Source: Toxorhynchites rutilus septentrionalis (Eukaryota > Arthropoda > Insecta > Diptera > Culicidae). Taken from it: a DNA stretch of 64,000 nt. A program made the position numbers and the translations under genes. Shown here piece after piece: positions 43,260 through 54,559 of the stretch. Location: the NCBI RefSeq assembly GCF_029784135.1, contig NC_073745.1, positions 54,163,755-54,227,754 of the forward strand, given 5' to 3'. The notes beneath the pieces were generated by a model, which searched no databases, was not told the DNA's origin, and was given only the letters and a program-made list of their open reading frames with translations. How positions within the stretch are numbered: the first letter of the stretch is position 1; every line of letters starts with the position of its first letter.

Positions 43260-44320
43260 TGTTTATTTATTCATTTATATGCGGAAAGCAAGTGCTAGGT
43301 TTAATTGTCCAGGTATAGCATGCTGCCTTAAATGTTTATTTATTAGTCGTGACACCAACCGAAACCAAGAGTATTAAGTTGTGTTTGTATTGTCGGAGTA
43401 GTCGACGCCTTCTCTGTCATCGCATCGAAAGGGGGACGGCTCGGTGTATGAATTGGAAACGACCCTTAGTGGAAAAATACCAGGGAACCTGAATAGGGTC
43501 GAGAGCTTCAATATGTTGAAAGAATTTCAAAAGACGAGCAAAGCATTTAAAAAGGAAAGAAAAGCGTTGAGAGGAGGAAATTAGCGAGGATCCGGGAGTC
43601 TTCGCGAAGATTTGGAACAGCACGGACGCAGTTGTTATCGCTGCTGAAATTTTAAAAGAATCCCGCCACCTAAAAGGGATCCGGTTATCCGTGCTCGTGA
43701 GCTAGCATAGCAATTTTGCTAGGCTCTTAATAAGTGGTTCCGGAACCGTGTGTGAAAAAAATCACAAGCCGTCTCAACTCTCTGACCGACTAGTGTCGCC
43801 GGCCATCGTGACATCCGGCCGTGCGACGTGAGAAATAAATTTGATCCCCCATCGTCGTGTGACCGTCCTTGAGTCCTGCCGAAGCCGTCTCGTTCCCGCC
43901 ATCGCCTGTTCCAGCCCTCGAAGAAGAACCGGAAGTCGACCAACGCAGCGAACGGCCGCAACGAAACCGGTGAGCTCGAGCCATAAAAAAACAAAATTTG
44001 TAATAAAACAAAAAAATACATGTATAGAAATCAATTTATTTCTTAAGCGTGAATTGTGTGGCCATCCAAACCGCGGTGTTCTTTGTTTGTTAGGTTTTAC
44101 GTAGCAAGTCTTGTTTTCCGCCGACAATAAAAAGTGTTGTAATTGTGCTTTTCCACCATTGTGTCCACCATTCTGTTCCGTGTTCCGCGTCGCGAGTAAT
44201 TTGTGTGAAGTTCCCCCAGAGATTCCTCAGCAAACGACCCAAGCTGCGTCGAAAGAACCAGCTAAATCAAGTACAAAACTATCAATATATAGATTATTAG
44301 ATTTTTTGATGGAAAAATAG
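43260..44320 (+). other. Unclassified GC-richer segment, possibly an LTR retrotransposon leader
   Basis: From 43380 to 43980 composition is clearly GC-richer than around it (GGGGGACGGCTCGG, CCGGCCGTGCGACG, CTCGAAGAAGAACCGG). AATAAA appears at 43832 and 44127, the latter in ACAATAAAAAGTGTTGTAAT like an LTR polyadenylation signal. No protein motif could be found in any frame. It lies in the KCNQ intron, so a non-transposon exon cannot be excluded, but no splice-flanked frame is convincing. Confidence 0.3.
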
Positions 44321-44639
44321 TTTGAAGATATCTATCAATACTACTTAGTAAAATGTACTTTCAGTATTTTTTCATATTTTTGTCTCAAAACTATTGAGAA
44401 TGGCGTGACAAAGACGAAAAGGTGCATTTTTCACCATAGATCCTATATTGTACCATATAAGGACTAAAATATATAATACTACAGCCTAAATGTTTTATTT
44501 AGTACACCATATTTTCCATACAGCTGGTGATTCGGTTTGGGGGACTTTTTACTCCCTTACTCCCTTTTGTACCACGCAACACTGAAAAAATCACACCCCT
44601 CATTTTGATGGTTTCTTTTTTTCGCGTTTGCTTTTCAGT

Positions 44640-45015
44640 TCTCAAAATGGCGTGCAAAAACAGGGGAGCAACGCTAGAAAATTTTGATCGCGCAACGTGA
44701 AAATCTAAGCTTCTCGCACGCGAAGTTGATAATATCCAAGCAGGTGGCAGCCATCTTCAAGACTCATGAAACTATCCAAATGTCCCAAAAATATCTGTTT
44801 TGACTTGGTATGGTATCCTGCTTTTATGGAATGGTACTGGTACGCTGAGAATAACGTGATGGTGGTGCCCAAATATCACAAGCTTCTCAACACCTCAGAA
44901 CTCCGTTCCATAGAGAGATGTCGGTCATTGCTAGCGGAATTTCAAACAAAAACGACGAAAAGCGCAATCAAAATAATCGAATCAAAGCAACTTAAACGGT
45001 GGCTAAACTAGGACT
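44640..45015 (+). pseudogene. Tc1/mariner-type (DD37/39-like) transposase C-terminal scrap
   Basis: The frame 44766-45011 reads WYWYAENNVMVVPKYHKLLN and TSELRSIERCRSLLAEFQTK. This matches the block YxxNxVxFVPKxxNPPNxPELRPIExYW of mosquito DD37-type transposases, with the Glu preserved in RSIERC but neighbours changed. Upstream sequence to 44640 is frame-broken. The rest of the element cannot be delimited. Confidence 0.6.
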
Positions 45016-45882
45016 AACGATCAGGAATGTTCTGCTGTGCACTTGAAACTTGAAAGGGACTTCAAATACACATTTTTTGTTGAATTGCTTGAATATGGCA
45101 AATACTGTGCTTTACAAGTTTCCTTATTGATGAGAAATTTCTATGAAGAGAGGTTTATGATATCGAATGGTCCGATCCATTGTTTAGCCAAAGGGAACAA
45201 GAGTATCTATGTATAAGCGAGTTATCGAATAAATCGGTGCATATTTGTCCTAAATCGAATTGTTATAATTATTTCAAATGAAATCTCGTAATTTATGTAA
45301 AAATAATTAATTTCCTCTATTTCCTTTCCTCTCTTCATCAAATACATACGATGGGTTGTGAAGTGTTGCTAAAGAGAGATTGTTCCTAGACTTTTTTGAC
45401 TACATATAATTGTTTTTAGAATGTTGGATTTTACTTCCAAGTTGGAACAACCTTGCAAACAGGCAAGATCAAAAATAAAAAAGAATTGAAAATCAGAAAT
45501 CGAGATCACGATTTTTTGTTACAGAAAATTTAAGATCCTATTTTAATTTTTTAAAACCTATTTTAAACCTGATCGGTGCTTTGGTAACATGAAAATTGTT
45601 CCATCTTTTGCGAAATCTCTGCTTATTTGTGGCTGGAAAAAGTTTAAAGTTTAGGACGATTGGAGACAAAAAAATATTTTGAAATACTATGAGAATTTTA
45701 TTTTCAAATGCAATTAAAATATATTGGATTTCTTTGGACTGAACATAAAGCTTATTGAATCAACATTACGATTTAAATGCATTCCTGGAATAAAAACAGT
45801 TTTCCCCAATAGTCCAGTGCTTCTTCTTCCAGGAATGACGTCAGAGATTATCCATTCGAATAATTGAAATTTTTCAACTTAC
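45016..45882. other. Intronic sequence next to KCNQ exon, nothing recognised
   Basis: AT-rich, free of clear repeats and ORFs. It is the donor-side flank of the KCNQ exon at 45883-46027. Confidence 0.4.
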
Positions 45883-46027
45883 TGCGTCACTCGGGCTGGT
45901 TCCGGTTCATCGTCCGCTTCCGGTTCTTGCTCCACCTCGTCACTGGGCGCCTCCGTCAAGGAGCTATTCTGACTGACAAACGCGCCCCGGTTCGTGGAAT
46001 CGTTCCGCCGCGTTCGGGAAGGAGTAC
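45883..46027 (-). CDS. KCNQ: KCNQ (Kv7) potassium channel, internal exon (acidic linker before helix B)
   Basis: 145 bp between acceptor TTTCAACAG and donor GTAAGT. Its first two bases complete a Gly codon from the exon at 61178. It then encodes TPSRTRRNDSTNRGAFVSQN, SSLTEAPSDEVEQEPEADDE and PEPARVT; the last two bases (CA) join the next exon's A to make Gln. The result, PARVTQ followed by LTEAHRNAI, aligns with the stretch just before helix B in other KCNQ channels (human KCNQ1 has a similar SQLREHHR there). The exon is part of the cytoplasmic loop between helices A and B, variable and phosphorylatable in the family. It is too short for simple ORF detection; phase agreement on both sides is the main support. 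Confidence 0.9.
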
Positions 46028-46179
46028 CTGTTGAAAGATGAACAACGCCAAAACAGACAACCGGAGACCGGATATTAATGATGGATGCGATTAATAATTG
46101 ATTGCTGCTGCTGTCGGGAAACCAATGCTAATGGACACGCGGTCGGTTATATTTGCTGCTGTCTAAGCTCGTGCTGAAA

Positions 46180-47189
46180 CGGTTCATTTCTGCGGCTTCT
46201 AATTTACTTTGGATTCAAAGACCGGAGTCAACGCTCTAGAGCGCGGGAACTGTTTGGAAATAAAAATAAAGCAAACACAGAACCAGGTTGGTAAATTAAG
46301 ACATGTCAGCGCGTCGTTTGCTGATTCGCTTTCATTCGCTCAAATGGGTTCTATATTTAAAAGCGAAACGCCATCTGACGGTGCGCTTGTTCTGGAATGA
46401 CAAATATTGTCTCTAATTGTAGATCGCATCGAGCTGATAATTGTTGTTTTGTGCATATATTATGCTTGCTTTAGGGGGGGTAAAAATAGAAATACGGCAG
46501 GGCACGATACCATAGCGCAATGGCCTAGCCGACGGCAAACATATCCTGCATGTGGTAACACATTAGGCTATAATGATAGACAATGTTGAATTTACAAGCA
46601 CATGATACTTAGGAAAAGACAGTAATCCCACATATTGAGAAATTAAATTGTTTTTATTTTTATTTTTTTCTTAATGTTTGTTTTGTTTCAGCAATGAGAA
46701 TTTATATTCATTTTCAAAAATCAATAATCAGGAGGGACTGAATTTCATTGATAGAACCAGCACTTAGATTTGAAATTTAACTCATGAATATAACTGTTAT
46801 TTGAATTGCTCTTCTAGTTCTTTGAGGTGATTTGTGGTTACTTAGAAGCATTTCTTTCATACATCGATGGCTTCTGATATCTACAGTCTGTCATAGCCTT
46901 TGTCATTCTTGACGAACTCATCACTCCTAGAACATTCGTGCCCCAGGTTGACGAATACTTGGAGTATCGTTGTTGGAAAACTTTCTTAATATCTCTAAAG
47001 TTCTTGCTCGGGGAAATTAGAGAAAATTTGATATCTCGTTGCTGCTTTCACAATTCATTTTTACAACTATCAATAATCATAAACATACAGACCGGATTTT
47101 GCTCTCAAGATATCGTAGCTTATGGGGTTGACAATTGTTCAAAATGTTAACGATAGACGTGGCAACCTATATAACTCATATGAGTGACT
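46180..47189. other. Intronic sequence, nothing recognised
   Basis: No transposon family or ORF could be recognised between the KCNQ exon flank and the degenerate repeat at 47190. Confidence 0.35.
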
Positions 47190-47690
47190 GGGTTTTTTTT
47201 TCAATGTTGAAGATCAGATATCTGAATAAAGGTTAAGAAGACAAATTTGAAAACATTGGTCTGGAATTAAGGAATTGGAATCTGAGTCTGAAGTCGGGCC
47301 TAGATCTGAAACTAAGATTTAAATCTGGAACCAAAGATTCGGAATTGGGAGCTTATATCCGCGATGTGTGAGGCATACACAGTCAAGAATATGGAATCTT
47401 AATCTCTGCAGTTTAAGCCTGTAATTCGCAGTTTGAATCTAAGGTCTATTTCCAGGAATCCTCATCTGGAAACTGAGTTGCAGTTGCAGAATTACAGATT
47501 CCGGGTTTCGATTAAAATTGCAGATATCTGCTACATTTTTGAGTGATAGATTACAATCTGCAAATTTAATCTGATCTCCGTATGTGGAATATCGGATTCA
47601 ATATTTGTATCTCAATCAGATTTTGATTTCATATTAAAATTTGAAGACTGTTTAGGGAGTCGCGTGTTGTTTCCCCATATTAAAGCTGTT
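47190..47690. repeat. Degenerate short-period repeat rich in (T)CTGGAA / AATCTGA
   Basis: Words such as GGAATCTGAGTCTGAAG, ATCTGAAACTAAGATTTAAATCTGGAACC, GGAATCCTCATCTGGAAACTGAG and ATTACAATCTGCAAATTTAATCTG recur at irregular intervals of about 20-40 bases. A small related piece (TCTGAAACTAAGATTTACATTAAATCTGG) is at 54522-54552. It looks like an old minisatellite. Confidence 0.55.
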
Positions 47691-47699
47691 AAAAAGATT

Positions 47700-48240
47700 A
47701 TATATTTAAAATGAGTTGTCGTCGTACTGTTCGCTCCAGTTGGTTAAAGTTGAAGTCTTCCAAGGTCAACCGTGGCTCAAGAAGTAGAGAGCACAGGACA
47801 GTAAGTTGCATGTGGCTAACCACAACTCTCGGAGGCCGTTACAAACTGACAATACAGAAGTCTTTTCTTGTGATGTCCCCTCGAGTACTGGGTTCTTCAA
47901 AGGTGAACGACTCTCAAGGAAGCCAGGCGGAACCTGATTTGGTTCTCCGTTTCACGGTGCTCGTAATCACCGGCAACTGGCAAGGTGGCGAATACATTGT
48001 TTGTAGTTATTGGTTGTTGTTGTTGTTGGGCCAGAGAGATCGTGTGGAGTTTCCCGCAATTAGGACATTTTTTTCAGTCACACTTTAGACTTCGTTCACA
48101 TGTTGCTCTTCGGCAATCCCGGATATTGACATATAGCAAGGGCGTCTTTTTGAGTTTGTCCTCTCCATTACTCTTGATGTATTCACATGTCAGGCCCGTT
48201 TCTGTTATCGCACCCTCCATTTCAACTACGTAACTACGTA
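47700..48240 (-). other. Possible retroelement remnant with zinc-knuckle-like motif
   Basis: The minus strand from about 48200 reads E-Y-I-K-S-N-G-E-D-K-L-K-K-T-P-L-L-Y and then, after a stop, K-C-P-N-C-G-K-L-H-T-I-S-L-A-Q-Q-Q-Q. A C-x2-C...H pattern followed by Gln-rich linker occurs ahead of the BEL/Pao protease, but the match is weak and no catalytic residue is visible. Confidence 0.25.
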
Positions 48241-48599
48241 ACTTGATACTCTAATGTGAAGTGCTAGTCTACAACAATATGGTTTGCGTGTTTCCGGTCA
48301 GCCACCACAACCTGCAGTTTGTTTGGTATATCTGTCCAGATCTTTCGTGATCTGAATCGCGTTGAGACCATTTCCTTTTTGTTTTGACCGGAAGAAAATA
48401 ACTCATAAGCCAATCTTCTGATGTGTGAACGCGCTTGGGCGACTTCTTGGTTCCTTTTTAAGCAATCGCAAGAGAGTCATGAGTTTCAATGTAAAAGATC
48501 TGCATATCAGGAGTATCATTCATGCGGCTGATAAATACAGTGTTTTAGAATAACTTTTATAGCCTAATAAAAAATTCAATAACAATAACAATAATAATT

Positions 48600-49105
48600 T
48601 GGGGGGTCTTCGTAGCCACTTGGTTACGCGTTCGCTTACCAAGCGATCGATCGTGAGTTCAAACTCAGGGCCCTCAATTGACCATCTTTGTGTTGTTATA
48701 GAATAACTACGTCCACGCAACCATCATCAGCGATGGAAATCGATCCACGGTCGAAATAAGATCGATTCATCCATACAACTGCTCTGCTCTGCAAGACACA
48801 TCGGGCTGCTGTTCTATAAATAACTCAACAATGATCAATATCAACTGTCTCCGCTGTCCGGCCTGCTGAACAATGGATGAACAGAAAGAATACCCTTACG
48901 CCTAAATGGCTACTACTGTGTAATTTACCATAATGTAATGGAACAGAAAACTTAACGCCTAAATGGCTACTACTAACTTCTGTGTAATTTACAATTTATA
49001 GAAACATAAACATACGTACATGTACACGATTGAAACCCGGCTCTGTTACAGCTAAAATACTAATGAGCCTAACAAATAAATAAATGAGATAAAAAAAAAA
49101 CAATA
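48600..49105 (+). mobile_element. tRNA-derived SINE, full copy with internal duplication
   Basis: The head has an A-box-like TAGCCACTTGGTTACGCG (48611-48628) and a B-box-like GAGTTCAAACTCAGG (48655-48669). The body contains GTCCACGCAACCATCATC, TCAACTGTCTCCGCTGTCCGG and ends CTGTTACAGCTAAAATACTAATGAGCCTAA plus AAATAAATAAATGAGATAAAA. Inside, ACGCCTAAATGGCTACTACT occurs twice (48900, 48956) as a tandem duplication. Other copies are at 41180 and 49690. It could be the Gecko family of Aedes, but that is from memory. Confidence 0.75.
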
Positions 49106-49689
49106 ATAATTACTACTTTTTAGCGCAATACGCAATGGATTGGAATTAAAAGAGAAGATCATCGACGATTACGTGAATGGCATGTCATAAAAAATAATTT
49201 GTGACAAATATCAAGTGAAAGAGTTATACGTCTCGAAATTAATGTCGGTTTACTGGAACAATCAGACGACGTCCGTTGAAGCTGGTTTGTTCTCGCGACG
49301 TCCTGTACAGAAACCTCTCATTTCATTGAGTAACTGGAATAAAAGGCACCTGTTTGCTGAATCTTATATTAGCTGGACTCAGGAGAAATGGTGTACGATC
49401 CTGTTCAGTGATGAATATAAGTTCAACATGTTCGCCAGTGACGAAATTTGTCGCATACGTCTACCATTCGGAAAGCGTTTGAATGGTCTGAGGAGGTTTA
49501 TTTGATCCAACAGAGATATGGATCGTTTTGGGTACAACAACATTCTTAGAGACGTTATGCTGACTTATTCCGAATGTAATATCTCATAAAAGTAGATATT
49601 TCAACAAGATAACGACCCTAAAGTGGTCAAGCCACAGAATTAGTCTAAGATATTGACAAATTCTGCATCGTCAAATGTTTAAGCTCTAA

Positions 49690-50035
49690 ACGTCCACGCA
49701 ACAATCATCATGTGACGGTAATCCCAGTCTCTTACCGCTCACATTACAGTCTGTTGCATCGGTAATTGATGCTATTTATAACACAACAATGGAATCCTCA
49801 TATCAACAGTCTCGCTGTGTATATAGTCCAACTGTGAACACTCGAACAATAGAAATATTCTTACGCCGAAAAGGCGACATGTGTTATGTATCGAAAGAAT
49901 AGGAATACTCTTACGTCTAAATAGCTACTGTGTAATATACAACATGAGAAAAAATGTACACGATAAACTCGGCTCTGTTACAGCTGAATTGCTAAATGAG
50001 CCTAATAAAAATAAACCGATGGGATAAAAAAAACG
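49690..50035 (+). mobile_element. SINE copy, 5' truncated
   Basis: Shares GTCCACGCAACAATCATCA, ATCAACAGTCTCGCTGT, ACTCTTACGTCTAAATAGCTACTGTG and GGCTCTGTTACAGCTGAATTGCTAAATGAGCCTAA with the copy at 48600. It lies within the split Tc1 element, so it inserted after that element. Confidence 0.72.
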
Positions 50036-50039
50036 GAGG

Positions 50040-50490
50040 CTACAAAATTTTCGAACTATGTTTACCTCTATCTATAAAGATGAGAAAATCTTTAATTTTG
50101 ATTTTATCGAAAAATTTATTCATCCTATTTTTGGCAAAATTAAAATGAACGCTCCCTCATATGTAACAATTTGTCGAAAACAAATTTCTCCCCAAATTCG
50201 TTCCATGGCAGTGATAACGGGGGGAACGTTATTTTCCAAGGCATCAATCGTTTATCGGTGTAGACTAAATATTTCGGCAAACGAGAAATCTGTGGTGTAT
50301 TTATCGGTTTGAAGTGATTTAATTCAATGCTGAGCACCTTTAATGTTCATAATGTTTATATCAAGTAAGAATGGGCTTTTCGTAAGTTATGTTGTCGAAC
50401 GAATTTCCATCCCGAAAAATACTTTATACAGTGGCGGGATTCAAACTTCTCAACCTTCGGCTCGGAAAACCAACGCGCTTACTAACTGCA
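50040..50490 (-). mobile_element. Possible second SINE family with tRNA-like head (minus strand)
   Basis: On minus from 50485 a tRNA-like head is visible: A box ATGGTGCAGTTAGTAAGCGC and B box GTTTGAATCCCGCCAC. It is followed by a body running towards 50040. Clover-leaf pairing is poor and the sequence continues without a terminator, so a SINE or tRNA pseudogene is more likely than a tRNA gene. Confidence 0.45.
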
Positions 50491-50499
50491 CCATTACCA

Positions 50500-51150
50500 G
50501 ATTTTACAGTCAAGTAATATTTGGAATAGTTTTTATGCAGCTGTTAAAAAGTGAATAAGGGGCATGTGAATATTGTATATTCATTAAATGGAATAAATTT
50601 TATTTGCAAGCAAACTTTCAAATGGTTTGTTGGACATTTTCTTTCATGAACCTTGTTACTTGTATTGGATTATTGACCATGTTCATCCCGGGTTTCTGTG
50701 TTATATAATCTAGATCCGGAATACAGGCTGTCATCCTCCTGATGTACTCGATTTTCTATATGTTGACCGGAACTTTTCCATCTGGTTATGCAGGATTGGT
50801 AGAGACTCAATTGAGCTGGTTTCGATTTCAAAAGCCAAAAAGTACTGATGTTGACGTCACGTATGTGATTTTTTTTCCACCGTCATGTCCTTGAAGTCTT
50901 TTGAGTGAGAAAACTGATGGAGCTGCGAGAAGTTGAAGTGGGTTTTTTTGGCCATTGGGAGTTTTCCGACCACTGATTCCGATCGAAATAGTTGTTTTCT
51001 CGCATAGTTTCTTTTAGTTTTCTCGACGGTGGTGTAGTGGGATACTTTTACGGGAAACGACGAAATGTGTTGTCCAACAGGGCCAATGACAGTTCTCAGC
51101 TTGCGGTTTCCGGGAGATAATTTGCCTCTCAAATAATTAGAGTAATGTAG
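50500..51150. other. Unclassified sequence inside the split Tc1 element
   Basis: A minus-strand frame (50857-51162) is open for 101 codons (SHYTTVEKTKRNYARKQLF...) but matches no family I know. Together with the SINEs it makes up the roughly 1.5 kb that interrupts the Tc1. Confidence 0.3.
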
Positions 51151-51569
51151 GAGGTGATGCAATCCGCACCAACTTTCACAATATCGTTGTTTTTTATTGG
51201 CCTGCTATCCCACCGGATCCCAATCCGATTGAGAACCTATGGAGAATTCAGTCCTGCAACGTTTATTGTGAATTCCGTCAATGTCTCACAACTGAAACAA
51301 GCCAAAAGGGAAGAATATGCAAAAATCGAAGAAGGAGAAGTCCTGTTAAATCAATGCAAATCGATTGATTGGAGTCATGAGGAGGCAATACAAAATATTG
51401 ATGTTTTAAAATAAAACCCTATGAGGTATATATGTATTACAAAAAAGGTGCTTTTTTAATTATTACCATCATGTTTTTTTCTCATTATATTTCGTGATTC
51501 TAAAACTACTATTGATAAATAAAACGATACCATTTTATATTTTTCCACCACTGTGGTACCAACTTAGAA

Positions 51570-52640
51570 AAAAAAAGACGGGTGGGTAATGTCGGGGACA
51601 TAACCGGAGCGACGGACTATACAAAGGTTTTGTTAAATATATATTTTAAATATATTGTTTTATTTTCTTCTCCTACGTGAATACCTACCTATCTACCTGA
51701 AAAATAGATTAGTTTACTGTTTACTCTTTATGAACATGTTGATGGTTCTGAAAAGAACCTTTGGTGTTGTGTTTTTGTTATCACTCGATATTCCCATCTT
51801 GTTCGGTTAAACCTTCCTGTTTAGCTATTGGGTTTGCCACTCGCCACAGCTTTCACAGTTGGAAAATTTCTTCCCATCCAGCTTGTGACATGTTGTTCAG
51901 TAAATTACATTTAATGCGACGTTCCGGAGAAACACTTTGCCACTCACTGAAACTAATTGTTGCCTTGATGAGCGCCGAACCGAAGCTGCTCTGTTCTTGA
52001 TGCGGGTTTCTGATTGTCGTGAGCAGCTTTGCAAGCCAACTCGAGCACTCCGACGGCCGAAACTCTATAATCGCTGTTAGGTATACTGGTGCTCCGGCAC
52101 CAATCCGTTCGTCCTAGTTACCCTTGCGGAGCAATCAGTGAATGCGACAAACAGGGAACTGGAGACCTGCACGGTTCGAGTGAGACTTTGCCTTTCCCTT
52201 AACTTGTCCTCCTTTGTTACGTCCAGGATGCCGATGCCGTACAACCACACGGGTTTACGGTTTGAAAGAAAATAAGATATTTTTTTGGGGTCCGCGTGTT
52301 TTATACTCTAGCGGTACACACTCACAGGATAGAGACAAATCGGCAGACTCAGCCAGAGGGGCGAGTCCAACGAGGAAGGAAGGAAGGAAGGTATTGTATT
52401 ATAGAGACTTTAAACTTTTGCAGTTCATTCGTCTCTAGCCTTGAGAAAGGCCCTTTGAAAACTCTACTCTACTCTACTTCAGCGCTACCACCTCCGCCCT
52501 CTTGCCTTGAGAAAGGCACTCGATCCCTCGCCGTCCAGCTCGTCCAGCAACGATGTTGTCCAGTCGGTGTCCACACAAAGAATGTCCAACGAGACGAACG
52601 AATGAGCGTTAAAAGACAGTGATGGCAAAAAAAAATACAT
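51570..52640 (-). repeat. Dispersed repeat carrying a decayed histone H2A gene, copy 1
   Basis: Shares with copy 2 the blocks TGTTATCACTCGATAT..TCTTGTTCGG, CATCCAGCTTGTGACAT, the H2A-like segment, GAGACTTTAAACTTTTGCAG and CCTTGAGAAAGGCACTCGAT. The left edge has GACGGGTGGGTAATGTCGGG. The order of blocks is the same in both copies, so the histone sequence is a fixed part of the repeat. Confidence 0.7.
51940..52230 (-). pseudogene. Histone H2A-like pseudogene 1
   Basis: On minus from about 52227 the translation reads [20 protein letters not shown] and LQFP, the H2A N-terminal tail and start of the fold. After frame shifts GAPVYL-like and LELACKAAHDNQK follow (H2A: LELAGNAARDNKK), then a tail resembling LRFGAHQGNN. 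The start codon is lost by a small deletion and several frameshifts are present. H2A packages DNA in nucleosomes; this copy cannot. Confidence 0.8.
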
Positions 52641-52689
52641 TCATTACGATTTGTTCGCTCGTTGGATTCACATGCAGGCTAAAAAGGGT

Positions 52690-54050
52690 CCTTTTCAGGA
52701 TCACAAAATTATCTTCAATCTAAAGAGTTTATTGTTTTGTTATCACTCGATATCCTCATCTTGTTCGGCTAAACCTTTCTGTTTAGCGATTGCATTTGTC
52801 ACTCGCTACAGCTTTCACAGTTGGAAAATTTCTTCCCATCCAGCTTGTGACATATTTTACAGTAAATTACATTCAATGGCAAGTCGCATTACCACCACTC
52901 AGTATCGGATTGGAGGTAATTTTAACCTGTAATTGAACATTTGCGATGACAGTGGTACAGTGTCGACTTTCAATGTGGGGTCATAATTTGGACCCCGAAC
53001 TCTATGTTAACAAAAATGTCCAACTAAATATGTCGCATTACAGGTCCGTCCAATTAGCTAAATGTCGAGATAAGTGTAAATTACTGTACTTTCAATCTAG
53101 AAGCAATTTAAGAATTGGTGAAAATCAATAAGCTCAGAACAACTGCCAAATTCACATACTCATCATATCCTGGTAAACAAATTATGTAAAAATCAATTTG
53201 TGTTTGATTATTATTTTGGATATTGTTTTAGAAAGCATTGAACTGTATTTCCTAAACTCTTTTTTGGAAGGTTTAATGGCCCTGAAAAGCGCCTTGTTTT
53301 AAGGAATGGTTCCAATTTAGAAAACTTAGTACTCGTGGTTTTGAAAAAAACCATTTCGAACGCCTTCGATGCCGCCTTGTTCTGGATTTGCCACCAAAGC
53401 AGTTTGTATGAAGAACAAACTTTTTTCTTCTGCTACCTGATGTTGTTTTGCGATTGCGTTTGCCACTCGCCACTCGCTGCAACTGCCTGTTGTCTTGATG
53501 TCCACCGAACCGAATGTGTTCTGTTCCGAATGCGGGTTTTTTTTTATCGTCGCGAGCAGCTTTACCAGCTAACTCGATCACTTCGGCGGCCGAAACTATA
53601 TAACGCCGGCTAGGTGGACTGGTGCACTGGTACTAACGCGCTCGGCCTAGCTACCCTTGCGGGGAACTCCAGATCAACACGCTTTCCCTTCACTTTTCCT
53701 CCTTTACCATGTCCAGACATGGCTGCTTGTGTTAGTTTGTTGATGTGATGTGATGCGAAACGATGTGGTGTACGGTTTGAATGAGAATGATCGTTACGGC
53801 AGCGGAGCGGGGATTTTTAAGCTGACTGGTAATGGTAATGGTAATGAATTAGAGAGACTTTAAACTTTTGCAGTTCATTCGTCTCTAGCCTTGAGAAAGG
53901 CCCTTTGAAAACACTACTCTATTTTACTTCAGCGCTACCACCTCCGCCCTCTTGCCTTGAGAAAGGCACTCGATCCCTCGCCGCCCAGCCCGTCCAGCAA
54001 CGATGTTGTCCAGTCGGTGTCCACACAAAGAATGAAGCTGACTGGCTGGC
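52690..54050 (-). repeat. Dispersed repeat carrying a decayed histone H2A gene, copy 2
   Basis: Directly follows copy 1 in the same orientation. It has the GTTATCACTCGATATCC block (52739), an interruption at about 52920-53265, the H2A pseudogene, then AGAGACTTTAAACTTTTGCA and GAGAAAGGCACTCGATCCCT (about 53852-53980). The sequence to its right (54051-54456) ends at a GACGTAGTCCTACGTCAA near-palindrome. Confidence 0.7.
53270..53720 (-). pseudogene. Histone H2A-like pseudogene 2
   Basis: Begins with a real ATG at 53720: MSGHGKGGKVKGK, then a gap where about a dozen H2A residues are missing, then LEFP, followed by SAPVxLAGV and IELAGKAARDDKK (H2A: LELAGNAARDNKK). The reading frame shifts at least twice. 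The C-terminal part differs strongly from normal H2A and resembles the tail of pseudogene 1, so both derive from one already altered copy. Confidence 0.82.
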
Positions 54051-54438
54051 TCGAGAATTACGCATGTGTGAGACTGCGACCAATGTTTCGTTCATTTTTT
54101 TCTTTTTCCTTTCCAATCGTGCTTCATTCTATTTCGCTGCTGCTCTGGTTGCCCGTTTTGGTCGGTACGATTTGAGGAGCACAAAATGGACCAATCAAAA
54201 ATGGGCACATAGTGCATTTTGACAATGCTTGATATTTCACAATTATTCAATTATTTATCTCAAGAAAAATGAAATGTTATTCGTTATGATAGATGCGTAG
54301 ATATATTTCCTATCAATTGATGCAAAAACCTTTGCGATCTATTGAGAAATGCTCGAGTTATAAGCGTTCCAAATCTTGCATTTTTTCCTACTTGTTCAGT
54401 GCCTAGATTTCCATTTCACCCCCTATATCTTCCGGTTA

Positions 54439-54456
54439 GACGTAGTCCTACGTCAA
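54439..54456. repeat. GACGTAGTCCTACGTCAA near-palindrome
   Basis: Same motif as at 9541, 10883, 13209, 14875 and 40624 (and, degraded, 30414). Here it is the right boundary beyond the H2A-bearing repeat, which links the two repeat families. Confidence 0.85.
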
Positions 54457-54559
54457 TAAAAAATGTTCAGCGAGAAGATGTAAAATTACGAGCTCCCGGT
54501 ATTAATTTGACAGAACGTATATCTGAAACTAAGATTTACATTAAATCTGGAATCTAAAT

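Larger units (their letters stand above)
49130..51420 (+). mobile_element. Tc1-type transposon split by about 1.5 kb of SINE-containing sequence
   Basis: 49215-49650 reads as Tc1 transposase: FAESYISWTQEKWCTILFSD (first Asp), KFNMFASDEICRIRLPFGKR and, after a frameshift, FQQDNDPKVV (second Asp, about 49600). 51150-51410 continues with WPAIPPDPNPIENLWRIQ (third residue, Glu) and a C-terminal helix to TAA at 51412. Between them lie a SINE, a second tRNA-like SINE and unclassified DNA. A TTTTTTTCTCATTATATTTCG / ...CACCACTGTGG tail follows the ORF end. Frame breaks make it dead. Confidence 0.8.

Noticed and set aside
42731..44320. Complete LTR retrotransposon
   Set aside because: AATAAA signals and a TG start are present, but there is no matching second LTR, primer binding site or coding motif, so only a tentative note is kept.
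50340..50490. Functional tRNA on the minus strand
   Set aside because: A- and B-box-like words are present, but stems pair poorly and no terminator follows; SINE or pseudogene preferred.
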